A stretch of 64,000 nucleotides of DNA from Arthrobacter sp. JZ12. Its GTDB lineage: Bacteria; Actinomycetota; Actinomycetes; Actinomycetales; Micrococcaceae. The DNA lies in contig NZ_CP045246.1 in assembly GCF_035189165.1 (NCBI RefSeq), forward strand, positions 744,001 through 808,000, read 5' to 3'. The first letter of the stretch is position 1; the number at the start of each line of letters is the position of its first letter. A program made the translations under genes and the position numbers. The notes under the pieces are model-generated. The model saw nothing but the letters and a program-made list of their open reading frames with translations, was not told the DNA's origin and did not search any database. This document shows positions 25,976 through 34,105 of this stretch, in pieces.

Positions 25976-27343
25976 ATGAACAACAAGCCGCTGCCGCCTG
26001 CCTTCAACTCGTTGGCATCAAGCCATAGTCGTAAGGCAAAGAAGTCCACACCGATTGTTGCCGGCTTGGGGCTCTTCCTCATTGCTTTAGGGTTCATTTC
26101 CGGAGGCATCGGAGGCGCCATAGTCCTGGCAGCGATCCTCGGTTTGTTGACCGGTCTTTACACCCTGCTGACGGGCCGCGGATCCTGGGCACGCCTTGCA
26201 GGACGCAAGGCAGGCTCGATCGTCATGGGCGTGAGCATTGTTGCCGTGCTCATTGGTGGAGCGTTGTCACCGGAGATCGACGACCCAGTTCCGGCAGCCA
26301 CCGCCGAGCGGACTGACGCTCCATCTGCAGAGCCTTCGAAGTCACCATCATCGTCCAAGCCGAGCCCTCGCGAGACCAAACCTGAACCCAGCCAAACCGC
26401 CACCGCGGACGCCGACGTCGCACCCGTCGATGAAGACAGTGTTCCCGAAGCGGCGGACAACCCCTCGGCTCTCCAAACCCAGATCGAGTACGGAACCCGC
26501 GCACTCGATCTGCTCGAAACACTCGCCATCAAGGGCCGTGCTCCCCAAACCGGATACGACCGTGACCAGTTCGGAGAGGCCTGGCTCGACGTCGACCGCA
26601 ACGGATGCGACACCCGCAACGACATGCTCAACCGTGACCTCAAGAACATCACCCACGTCAATTCAGTCCCCTGCAAGGTCCGGTCCGGCACTCTGAACGA
26701 CCCCTACACAGGTAGCACCATCAGCTTCCTGCGCGGTCAGGACACAAGCAGTGACGTTCAGATCGATCACGTTGTTGCCCTGGCTGACGCCTGGCAGAAG
26801 GGCGCCCAACAGTTGAGCTTCGAACAGCGGGTTGCGTTCGCCAACGATCCGCTCAATCTCCAGTCGACTGACGGACCCACTAACCAGCAAAAGGGCGCAG
26901 GCGACGCCGCCACCTGGCTGCCGCCTAACCGGTCCTTCCGGTGCGACTACGTTGCACGCCAAATCTCTGTGAAGGCCACGTATAACCTTTGGGTGACACA
27001 AGCCGAACACGACGCCATGGTCCGCGTCCTGGCGAACTGCACCAACACGCTTGCCCCGACAAGCCAGGCCGCACCGAAACCGGCACCTGCTCCCGCCCCT
27101 GCACCGGCTCCCGCCCCTGCACCGGCACCTGCACCTGCTCCCGCCCCTGCGCCTGCTCCGGCTCCAGCTCCTGCACCCGCCCCTGCACCGGCACCGGCAC
27201 CCGCTCCCGCGCCTGCTCCCGCGTCTGCTCCCTTCGTGAACTGCACAGCGGCAAGGTCAGCCGGTGCGGCTCCGGTTTATGCCGGCCAACCGGGTTACGG
27301 TCCGCACCTTGACGGCGACGGCGACGGGGTGGGCTGCGAATAG
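25976..27343 (+). CDS. Membrane-tethered DUF1524 HNH nuclease with Pro-Ala stalk and excalibur domain
   Basis: A 455-residue protein in five parts: basic leader, three hydrophobic segments at about 25-43, 47-66 and 80-97, a Ser/Pro/Glu linker, a DUF1524 nuclease at 160-355, a Pro-Ala stalk at 369-419 and an excalibur domain at 420-455. The nuclease shows VQIDHVVALADAW (H265), DPLNLQ (N294) and the NQQKGAGDAATWLPP end motif. Excalibur ends in DGDGDGVGCE. The nuclease is expected outside the membrane, since excalibur domains are extracellular. It is divergent from the excalibur-sortase pair, and the two excalibur domains are alike. It may degrade environmental DNA or act in competition. The start has GGGGAA upstream. 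Confidence 0.85.
   Translation: MNNKPLPPAFNSLASSHSRKAKKSTPIVAGLGLFLIALGFISGGIGGAIVLAAILGLLTGLYTLLTGRGSWARLAGRKAGSIVMGVSIVAVLIGGALSPEIDDPVPAATAERTDAPSAEPSKSPSSSKPSPRETKPEPSQTATADADVAPVDEDSVPEAADNPSALQTQIEYGTRALDLLETLAIKGRAPQTGYDRDQFGEAWLDVDRNGCDTRNDMLNRDLKNITHVNSVPCKVRSGTLNDPYTGSTISFLRGQDTSSDVQIDHVVALADAWQKGAQQLSFEQRVAFANDPLNLQSTDGPTNQQKGAGDAATWLPPNRSFRCDYVARQISVKATYNLWVTQAEHDAMVRVLANCTNTLAPTSQAAPKPAPAPAPAPAPAPAPAPAPAPAPAPAPAPAPAPAPAPAPAPAPAPAPASAPFVNCTAARSAGAAPVYAGQPGYGPHLDGDGDGVGCE
27080..27232 (+). repeat. Pro-Ala coding repeat (stalk of the DUF1524 protein)
   Basis: About 51 codons alternate proline and alanine, with mixed synonymous codons (CCG/CCT/CCC with GCA/GCT/GCC). It encodes a stiff extended stalk between nuclease and excalibur domains. 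The repeat is prone to length change by slippage in units of six bases. Confidence 0.9.
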
Positions 27344-27447
27344 CCGTTCGTAAATTCCGGAAACAGTTGGACCGTCCCGCATCCAGGTTCGGGCCTCCGG
27401 GCGCTACTGTGTAACCACTCAGGAGGCCATGCGGGAAGAGGGGGCAA

Positions 27448-28482
27448 ATGGTTCCGGATTCCACTCACGAACAGCTCATGGATCAGTGGCTGAAGGAGTA
27501 CGCTGCGTCCCAACAGCAGAAGCGGGCGGCAGCCAGCGCCATCCAGGACGCAATCGCAGCACGCCTCGATGACGACGGACTGAACTACCACGCCATCGAT
27601 TACCGCGTGAAGGACCACCAGTCCCTCGAACAAAAGCTGCGACGGCTCAACCCGGACGGATCACTCAAATACCCCGACGGCCTTCAAGCGATCGACGACG
27701 TCATCGGAATCCGCGTGATCACATTCCTTCAGCTCGACGTGGAACGCGCCATGCGTGCGCTCCGCAACTCGTTCGAGGTGATTGCGCACGTAGACAAGAC
27801 GGCTGAACAGCGGGAGAAGGGCGAATTCGGCTACTCGGGCCAACATCTGGTCCTGCGTGTGAACGACGCAGCTCCAAACGGTTGCCGCAACTTCACCGGT
27901 GAACGCTTTGAAGTACAGTTCCGGACCATCCTTCAGCACGCCTGGGCTGAATTCGAACACGACATCCGCTACAAGAGCGCAGGTCCCGTCCCCCCTGAGG
28001 TCAACCGCGCCTTCACCCTTGCCTCAGGTCTCATCGAGCTTGCTGACAACCAGTTCAGCACCATCAGCAACGTGGTCGCCGCCGAAAAAGCCAACCTCGA
28101 AGAATCGACCAAGCTGCTGCCTGTGGGCCTGACCGGCGAGGCACTCGAACGCATTCTCGAACAGGCGCTGCCCAAGAACCCGCGCAGCCGCGTCGAACAG
28201 TACGAGTGGCTGCGGGAACTGCTCGAAACGCACGGCATCACCACGGTTGCCCAGGCATCGGACCTGATCGGCTCCGCGGACTGGGACGCCATTGCACGAC
28301 GCATCCAGTACAAATTCGCTCCCGGCCACGTGCGCGCCGCTGACGACCTGCTGCTGCTCACATTCGGCGAGGACCACATTGAAAAGACACAGGGGCTGGG
28401 CCATGACCGCAACCGACTCGGCAAGCTGAACCACCGCCTGCGCCGGCTCCGCGAAACGGGTAGAGCCGGCAGTCCTGCCTAG
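27448..28482 (+). CDS. RelA/SpoT synthetase-domain protein (small alarmone synthetase-like)
   Basis: A 344-residue protein. The synthetase fold spans about 45-180: DYRVKDHQSLEQKLRR, DDVIGIRVITF with the acidic metal residues, GYSGQHLVL at 128-136 and EVQFRTILQHAWAEFEHD at 155-172. The family makes (p)ppGpp or related nucleotides from ATP. In most members the third motif reads GYRSLH or GYKSIH; here it is GYSGQH. There is no HD hydrolase or TGS/ACT domain. A C-terminal region of about 165 residues with a basic tail has no domain I can name. GAGGGGG gives a strong ribosome site. Product and role are open: housekeeping alarmone enzyme, or a toxin-like member. Confidence 0.8.
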   Translation: MVPDSTHEQLMDQWLKEYAASQQQKRAAASAIQDAIAARLDDDGLNYHAIDYRVKDHQSLEQKLRRLNPDGSLKYPDGLQAIDDVIGIRVITFLQLDVERAMRALRNSFEVIAHVDKTAEQREKGEFGYSGQHLVLRVNDAAPNGCRNFTGERFEVQFRTILQHAWAEFEHDIRYKSAGPVPPEVNRAFTLASGLIELADNQFSTISNVVAAEKANLEESTKLLPVGLTGEALERILEQALPKNPRSRVEQYEWLRELLETHGITTVAQASDLIGSADWDAIARRIQYKFAPGHVRAADDLLLLTFGEDHIEKTQGLGHDRNRLGKLNHRLRRLRETGRAGSPA

Positions 28483-28491
28483 ATGACTCTC

Positions 28492-29367
28492 TTACAGGGC
28501 AGCCGAAGGAGCGCCCTCATGCGCAATGACGCGCTGCCGCTGCTCGCCGAGGCCGTCGATGCCGATCGTGACTGTGTCGCCCGGCGCAAGGAACGGAAAC
28601 TTCCCGGACACAGCTACACCTTGTGGCGTTCCGGTGTTCACCACGTCACCCGGATCCAATGCCATGTACTGGGACAGGTCCCGGATGATCTCGGCAACGC
28701 TGAACACCATGTCAGCGGTCGTAGAGTCCTGGCGCCGTTCGCCGTTCACAGCTGAATACAGGTGCAGTGCTTGCGGATCCGGTATGTCCTCCGCCGGAAC
28801 CAGTGCAGGACCCATGGGATTGAAGGTCGGGGCACACTTGCCCTTCGACCATTGGCCGCCTGAGTGGTGCATCTGGAAATCGCGCTCGGACACGTCGTTG
28901 CTGATGGTGAAGCCGGCGATGCACTGCAGCGCCTCGTCAGCGCTGGAAAGGTAGGAAGCCCGCTTGCCGATAACCACCGCCAGCTCCACCTCCCAGTCCA
29001 CCTTCTGCGCTCCGGGCGGGATGACGACGTCGTCGTTCGGTCCGATGACAGTGTTGGGATGTTTGAAGAAGATGATGGGCGCCTTTGGCGGCTCGTCACC
29101 GGTCTCCGCTGCATGAGCGGCGTAATTCTGACCCACACAGACGACGGCGCCGATGCCGTTCAGCGGGGCACCCACCCGCAGCGCGGATGCGTTATCCAGT
29201 ACCGGCAGGTTGCCGGACGCCAGGGCAGCACGGACCTTTACGATGCCCCCAGAGCCCAGAAACGCACCCGTGATGTCGTCGGTGATGCCGCGCAGGTCGT
29301 AGTATTCCGCACCCTCGCGAACCACTGGCGTTTCCCTCCCGGGTTCGCCCAACCGCATCAGTTCCAT
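28492..29367 (-). CDS. Fumarylacetoacetate hydrolase (FAH) family protein
   Basis: A 291-residue protein with the FAH catalytic domain from about residue 70: VCVGQNYAAHAAETG, IFFKHPNTVIGPND, DWEVELAVVIGK (metal-binding acids), FTISNDVSERDFQ and VNTGTPQGV. The overall text is close to the group that includes 2,4-diketo-3-deoxy-L-fuconate hydrolase, the last step of the non-phosphorylating L-fucose and L-rhamnose pathways, but other 2-keto acid hydrolases share it. AAGGGAG precedes the ATG. It converges on the RelA-like gene with 10 bp between stops. Exact substrate uncertain. Confidence 0.85.
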   Translation of the reverse strand: MELMRLGEPGRETPVVREGAEYYDLRGITDDITGAFLGSGGIVKVRAALASGNLPVLDNASALRVGAPLNGIGAVVCVGQNYAAHAAETGDEPPKAPIIFFKHPNTVIGPNDDVVIPPGAQKVDWEVELAVVIGKRASYLSSADEALQCIAGFTISNDVSERDFQMHHSGGQWSKGKCAPTFNPMGPALVPAEDIPDPQALHLYSAVNGERRQDSTTADMVFSVAEIIRDLSQYMALDPGDVVNTGTPQGVAVSGKFPFLAPGDTVTIGIDGLGEQRQRVIAHEGAPSAAL

Positions 29368-29463
29368 GTCGATCTCCCTTCCCAGCCAGCAACGCTACTG
29401 GTCACTGGCGGCACATGAAAAACCCCGAAATACTTTAAGAAGCAGCAGGAAAGCGGGGTACCC

Positions 29464-30039
29464 ATGACCGATCGAAGTGAACGCGCCCGCCGCATGCAGC
29501 GGATCGCTGACTATCGGGCCGCCCGCCGCTCGGGCAGCGATGCAGCCGAAGCGCTCGAACATCTGGACGACGAGAACGACAACGCCCCCACGATCGATTT
29601 TGCTGCCAAAGCCGACTGGGAGATCCGACAGGCCACAGCCCGCGGCGACTTCGACAACCTGAAATACGCCGGCAAACCCATTCCCGGGCTGGGAGCGACG
29701 CTGGACCCCGACTGGTGGGTGAAGGGACTGATCGAACGTGAGAAGCTCTCGGGCCTGGCACCGGCACCGTTCCGCTTGCGCAAGGAAGACGCCGAGCTGG
29801 ACGAAAAGCTGGACCGGCAGTACACCGAAGCTCAGGTCCGCGAGATTCTCGTCGAGTTCAACCGGCAGATCATCGAAGCGCGTCGACAGTTGCTCGGCGG
29901 GCCGCCGGTAGTCACTCCGACACGCGACGTCGAACTGGAAATCGCGCGATGGCGCGAACGCCGCAAGGCCGCCCAGCCGGCGGAAGAGCCGCAGGAACAA
30001 AAGGAAAGCCGCCCGCGCTGGTGGCGCCGCCGTCGTTAG
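29464..30039 (+). CDS. DUF1992 (DnaJ-homologue C28-like conserved domain) protein
   Basis: A 191-residue protein. Residues 45-125 form the conserved domain: ADWEIRQATARGDFDNLKYAG, GKPIPGL and PDWWVKGLIERE. The family is found from bacteria to human DNAJC28 and has no established function. Here there is no J-domain. The C-terminus is strongly charged and ends in RPRWWRRRR. It is monocistronic; short tandem repeats start in its last codons. Confidence 0.85.
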   Translation: MTDRSERARRMQRIADYRAARRSGSDAAEALEHLDDENDNAPTIDFAAKADWEIRQATARGDFDNLKYAGKPIPGLGATLDPDWWVKGLIEREKLSGLAPAPFRLRKEDAELDEKLDRQYTEAQVREILVEFNRQIIEARRQLLGGPPVVTPTRDVELEIARWRERRKAAQPAEEPQEQKESRPRWWRRRR

Positions 30040-30080
30040 GCAAACAGCGCCCGTTAGGCAAACAGCGCGTCGTTAGGTAA
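30035..30080. repeat. Three short tandem copies around the DUF1992 stop codon
   Basis: GTTAGGCAAACAGCGC begins at 30035 and 30053, and a shortened, changed copy (GTTAGGTAAGCGCC) begins at 30072. The period is 18-19 bp. Each copy carries the TAG stop, so the stop codon region itself has been duplicated. Confidence 0.8.
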
Positions 30081-30103
30081 GCGCCGTCGTCATCTAGGGA
30101 GAC

Positions 30104-30400
30104 TTAGTCCGCCGGTACCAGGTCCTGGTACTCGGGATGGCGCTTGATCCAGGCGGCAATGAAAGGGCAGAGCGGTACGGCGTGAAGGCCGCGCTGACGT
30201 ACGTCGTCGAGGGCGAAGCGGGCGAGGGTTGTGCCGAGGCCATGACCTTCGAAAGCGGAGTCAACCTCGGTGTGCGTGAAAATTACCCGACTGTTCCTCA
30301 GTCGGTACTCGGCAAAACCGGCGGGCTTTCCGCCCACGCTGACCTCGTACCGCCGCTCATCTGCGTTGTTCTGAACCTGTACGTCCACGTCCACATTCAC
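30104..30400 (-). CDS. GNAT-like N-acetyltransferase (PF14542 / YidJ type)
   Basis: About 98 residues from a GTG at 30400. The protein carries ERRYEVSVGGKPAGFAEYRL, then FEGHGLGTTLARFAL (acetyl-CoA loop) and CPFIAAWIKRHPEYQDLV at the end, the pattern of the short, single-domain GNAT family PF14542. Human and bacterial members have poorly known substrates. An ATG at 30451 would extend the protein by 17 unconserved residues into the upstream gene, so the GTG is preferred. It is probably cotranscribed with the small gene before it. Confidence 0.8.
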   Translation of the reverse strand: MNVDVDVQVQNNADERRYEVSVGGKPAGFAEYRLRNSRVIFTHTEVDSAFEGHGLGTTLARFALDDVRQRGLHAVPLCPFIAAWIKRHPEYQDLVPAD

Positions 30401-30416
30401 AGTTCTATGCCGCGGA

Positions 30417-30656
30417 CTAGTCTGCTGCAAATTCTCCGTTGGCGATCGCATCGGCGTATTTGCTCAGGTCAGGTCCGGGTTCGAAGTCGATGAACTGCGG
30501 CTGGAGCTTCTCGAATAGGAACTTGTATACCTCGTTGCGGTCACCGCCCGAATGCTTCCCGGCAGCCTCGCGCACCGCATCCTGCAGCGCCTTGTCCGCG
30601 TCCGACAGGATCTTCTCGCGGGCCTGCTCGTTCCACTGCACGTCGTTGATGTTCAC
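30417..30656 (-). CDS. Small conserved acidic protein of unknown function
   Basis: A 79-residue protein starting at GTG with a perfect GGAGG site. It is predicted helical in its first half (REKILSDADKALQDAVREAA) and carries many acidic residues near the C-terminus. I recognise similar small actinobacterial proteins but no function. It ends 16 bp before the GTG of the GNAT gene. Confidence 0.65.
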   Translation of the reverse strand: MNINDVQWNEQAREKILSDADKALQDAVREAAGKHSGGDRNEVYKFLFEKLQPQFIDFEPGPDLSKYADAIANGEFAAD

Positions 30657-30798
30657 GAAACCTCCAATAGTAAGTAGACTTCTGATTATCCATCAGGCTA
30701 CGGCTGGACTTCGGGCGTCACAACCCCCAAGGGGGGCCGGAGGTCCTCCTCGCCTACTATGATCCAAGGCATCATCAGGAAGTCGAGGTGGTACGGGC

Positions 30799-31536
30799 AT
30801 GGCGGAGCAGGCGAGTGAAACTGCAATTCGCAGCGAGTTGCAGGATCTTGTCCTTGAAAGTACTGAGTTCGGAGAATTCCTCAATGGGTTCGTGAATGTC
30901 GCAGCCCGCGAGCTTTCTGAGCACACCGGCAGGACGATCTACTCTGCCGTCACCCTGTTGCGACCCAAGCATGCGGGAACTGTTGCAAGCAGCAGTGAAG
31001 AGGCCCAGAATATGGATGAGATCCAGTACGGCTTCGATGACGGACCGTGCCTGCGTGCAGCACGCGGGCACACAACTGTTCTGGTGCAGGATTTTGAGGC
31101 CGAACACCGCTTCGGTAACTATACGAAGGCCGTCATAGCGCATGGGATCCGCTCGGCCCTCGGTGTTCCGATCATCGTTGAAGGCGCAGTGGACGCCGGG
31201 CTGGACCTTTACTGCCGCGAGCCGGGAGTGTTCGATCCAGCCACGATTGCGGAAGCGGAAAAGTTCGCGGTACAGGCTTCGCGCTCGCTGCGGTTGGCAG
31301 TACGGATCTCCGCTCTCGAGGAGCTCAGCAACCACTTGAGTGCCGCCATGGAGAACCGAACCACCATCGACCTGGCGGTAGGCATCATCATGGGCCAGAA
31401 CCGGTGTAGTCAAGAGACAGCGGTGAACATTCTCAAGGCAGCCTCCAGTGCCCGGAATATCAAGCTCCATGCTGTGGCCGCCGCAGTGGTTGCCTCGGTG
31501 GGGGAGACCGAACCCGCAACCCACTTCCAGGCTTAG
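30799..31536 (+). CDS. GAF-ANTAR domain protein (probable RNA-binding antiterminator)
   Basis: A 245-residue protein. An N-terminal GAF sensor domain spans about 20-165 (EIQYGFDDGPCLRAA, IRSALGVPI). The ANTAR three-helix domain spans about 170-230 (LSAAMENRTTIDLAVGIIMG, CSQETAVNILKAASS). ANTAR domains bind paired hairpins in RNA and prevent transcription termination; GAF domains sense small ligands or redox state. No kinase or target operon is adjacent, so it is an orphan by position. GAGGTGG precedes the ATG. Confidence 0.88.
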   Translation: MAEQASETAIRSELQDLVLESTEFGEFLNGFVNVAARELSEHTGRTIYSAVTLLRPKHAGTVASSSEEAQNMDEIQYGFDDGPCLRAARGHTTVLVQDFEAEHRFGNYTKAVIAHGIRSALGVPIIVEGAVDAGLDLYCREPGVFDPATIAEAEKFAVQASRSLRLAVRISALEELSNHLSAAMENRTTIDLAVGIIMGQNRCSQETAVNILKAASSARNIKLHAVAAAVVASVGETEPATHFQA

Positions 31537-31545
31537 TTGTAGTAC

Positions 31546-32262
31546 CTAGGAGGCCAGCGCCGGTTCCTTCCGACGCTGCTCGTGCCGGTCCTGGCGATGG
31601 CGAAGGTGGCCGGCTCCTGCCACCACTGCTGAGAGAACCGCAGACAGGGCAACTCCCACCCACAGGTCCACAAGTAGAGCGAAGGCGCCGGCCACCGCAC
31701 CCAGTCCAATCAACAGGATCGCGAGTGCCCGGCGGACCCAGTGCTTCCCCTTACCTCCAGCCAGCCGGGAATCCGATGCCAGTCCGGTAATGGTTGAAGT
31801 GACGACGACGGTAGTCACCTCTGCGATCGCCAGGCGTTTCGCTGTGCCGGCCTGGATCCCCATGATGAGCGCCAGCCCGGAGGTTACAACACTGCCGAGT
31901 ACCTCATCCGCAGTCACGTCAACCAAGGCGAGCAGGACTGCCAGACCGGCGGCTCCGACCGCCACCGCCGCAAAGGTGCACGATGTTGCCGAGGACCAAC
32001 CTGACGGAGCCTTCCGCAGGGCCCTACCCGCCAGTGCCGCGCCAACCATGAAGAAGAGCAGCGCCAGCGCCGGTCGAAGGACGGGTAAATCATCTCCGCC
32101 CGCGACAGCCATACCCAAAAGTACGACGTTGCCGGTCATGTTGCCCGTGAACACCCGGTCCAGGCCGAGGTAACCCACCGCGTCCACCACTCCGGTGGAG
32201 AAGGTCAGGATCAGCATGAGGGTGAGGTGCAACCGTTCGGTGGACATGCGTCTGGCGGGCAT
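31546..32262 (-). CDS. DUF1275 (YoaK) family membrane protein
   Basis: A 238-residue protein with about six hydrophobic segments. The family signature TFSTGVVDAVGYLGLDRVFTGNMTGN is split here as VDAVGYLGL and VFTGNMTGNVVLLG near the N-terminus. The C-terminus is a charged, histidine- and arginine-rich tail. Function is unknown; a transport or channel role is assumed from topology. AGGAG precedes the ATG. Confidence 0.85.
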   Translation of the reverse strand: MPARRMSTERLHLTLMLILTFSTGVVDAVGYLGLDRVFTGNMTGNVVLLGMAVAGGDDLPVLRPALALLFFMVGAALAGRALRKAPSGWSSATSCTFAAVAVGAAGLAVLLALVDVTADEVLGSVVTSGLALIMGIQAGTAKRLAIAEVTTVVVTSTITGLASDSRLAGGKGKHWVRRALAILLIGLGAVAGAFALLVDLWVGVALSAVLSAVVAGAGHLRHRQDRHEQRRKEPALAS

Positions 32263-32434
32263 TGGGTGCTCCTTCTGAGGGGGAGGCGCGACTGGGAACT
32301 TTCAGAAACACTCTTGTAATGAATGTATACGAAGATTAGGCTCGTGCAAGCGATTGTATTCAATCTTCCATCTGTGGGGCCGATTGAAGGCAGAAGATCG
32401 ACGCACAAAGCCGTGACTCGACCAGAGGATTCGT

Positions 32435-34102
32435 ATGACAACCAGTAGCCAGCGAAGCGCAAAGGTGCTTCAGACCGCGGTGGCCGGCGCCGCCGTCGTC
32501 CTTGCTGCCACCGCGTGCCAGCCACTTCAGGCGCTGGAACAGGCACCCGAACGGGAAGACATCACGTCCGTATCTGCGGAGGGCCGCCAGCTCGTGGAGG
32601 GCGGGGACCTGGTGATGGCGCTTTCCGCTGAACCCGACAGACTGGACCCGACAACGTCATCCTCTCTGTACACGCGGTACGTCATGCAGACCATGTGCCA
32701 GAAGCTGTACGACATCGATGCCGACGGCGAGCTGGTGCCCCAACTGGCCACCGCGCTGCCGGAAGTCTCGGCTGACGGACTGACCGTCACCATCCCGGTA
32801 CGCGACGACGCGGTCTTTGCCGATGGCGCCGAATTCAACGCCGACGCCGTTGCGGCAACACTCGAACGCCACCTCACCCTTGAGGACTCCTCGCGAAAGA
32901 GCGAGCTGGGGCCGATCGCAGACATAGAAGCGGTAGACGATACACACGTGCGCGTCACTTACGAGACGCCGTTCGCTCCGCTTACCGCTGCGCTCGCCGA
33001 CCGTGCAGGCATGATGCTCTCGCCGAAAGCGCTGGAGGAGAACGGCGAGAACTTCGGCGAACACCCCGTCTGCGTCGGCCCTTTCAAGTTCGTGAACCGG
33101 GTACCGCAGACATCAATCACCGTCGAACGGGACCCGCTTTACTACGACGCCGAGAACGTCCACCTCGACACCATCACCTACCGCATCATCACCGACGCAA
33201 ACATTCGTGCCGCGAACCTGCGGTCAGGAGACGTCCAGGTGGCAGACACCATCTCACCGCAGGATGTGGACGCACTGATGCAGGAAGAAGGGGTAAATGT
33301 TCTGCAGGTGGGTTCCCTCGGGTACCAGGGCCTGACGATCAACGTCGGCAACACCGACGGCGTAGGCGAGCCGGTCGGAGAGATAGACACCCCGCTGGCA
33401 AAGCAGGCCGCAATCCGCCTTGCGTTGTCCATGTCGATCGATCGTGAAGCACTCGTCAACACGGTCTTCAACAGTTGGTTCCAGCCCGCGTGCTCGCCGA
33501 TCTCGCCGTCGAGCCCGTTCACCTCCGAACTGAGCGAAGACTGCCCGCCATACGATCCGGAAGGAGCCAAGGCACTGCTGACGGAAGCGGGGGTCGAAAC
33601 GCCCTACGCCATCGAGATGCAGGTGAGCAACACGCCTGACACCCTCCGCTTCGCGCAGGCGCTGCAGGCCTCGGTTGCCGACGCCGGATTCAAGATCACG
33701 ATCCTGCCGGTTGAGTACTCGACCCTGCTTGATGTCCAGTCCCGCGGAGACTTCGAGATGCTGCAGCTCGGCTGGTCCGGCCGCGTCGACCCGCACGGAA
33801 ACATGTTCAACTTCCTCTCAACGGGCGGCGGCAACAACTACTCGGGCTACAACAACGCGGAGGTGGACCGGCTCCTGAAGAGCGCCGCGCAGACCAACGA
33901 CCAGGCCGAACGCGCCGAGCTCTACGGCCAGGTGGTCAAGCAGGTACAGGAAGACAACCCGCTCATCTACCTGTACCGGCAGCGCAGCCTCACTGCCTAC
34001 ACCGACAACGTCACCGGCATCGAAACCTTCGCCGACGGCGTGGTCCATCTGAGCAACGCAGCATTCGTTGCTGATTCCGGCGAACTAGAAGGACAGGACT
34101 GA
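32435..34102 (+). CDS. Oligopeptide-type ABC importer, substrate-binding lipoprotein (SBP family 5)
   Basis: A 555-residue protein with a lipobox ending LAATAC, so it is lipid-anchored outside. It has ALSAEPDRLDPTTSSSLYTR at the start of the mature part and the SBP5 features of DppA/OppA proteins. It starts an operon of two permeases, a gamma-glutamyltransferase-like enzyme, a double ATPase and a GntR regulator. Given the enzyme, the ligand may be a gamma-glutamyl peptide or glutathione-like compound; this is inference. GAGGA precedes the ATG. Confidence 0.9.
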   Translation: MTTSSQRSAKVLQTAVAGAAVVLAATACQPLQALEQAPEREDITSVSAEGRQLVEGGDLVMALSAEPDRLDPTTSSSLYTRYVMQTMCQKLYDIDADGELVPQLATALPEVSADGLTVTIPVRDDAVFADGAEFNADAVAATLERHLTLEDSSRKSELGPIADIEAVDDTHVRVTYETPFAPLTAALADRAGMMLSPKALEENGENFGEHPVCVGPFKFVNRVPQTSITVERDPLYYDAENVHLDTITYRIITDANIRAANLRSGDVQVADTISPQDVDALMQEEGVNVLQVGSLGYQGLTINVGNTDGVGEPVGEIDTPLAKQAAIRLALSMSIDREALVNTVFNSWFQPACSPISPSSPFTSELSEDCPPYDPEGAKALLTEAGVETPYAIEMQVSNTPDTLRFAQALQASVADAGFKITILPVEYSTLLDVQSRGDFEMLQLGWSGRVDPHGNMFNFLSTGGGNNYSGYNNAEVDRLLKSAAQTNDQAERAELYGQVVKQVQEDNPLIYLYRQRSLTAYTDNVTGIETFADGVVHLSNAAFVADSGELEGQD

Positions 34103-34105
34103 CCC

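Noticed and set aside
27448-28482. Toxin-antitoxin pair with the RelA-like gene as toxin
   Set aside because: The next gene is convergent and encodes an FAH hydrolase; the upstream gene is a nuclease. No small antitoxin is present.
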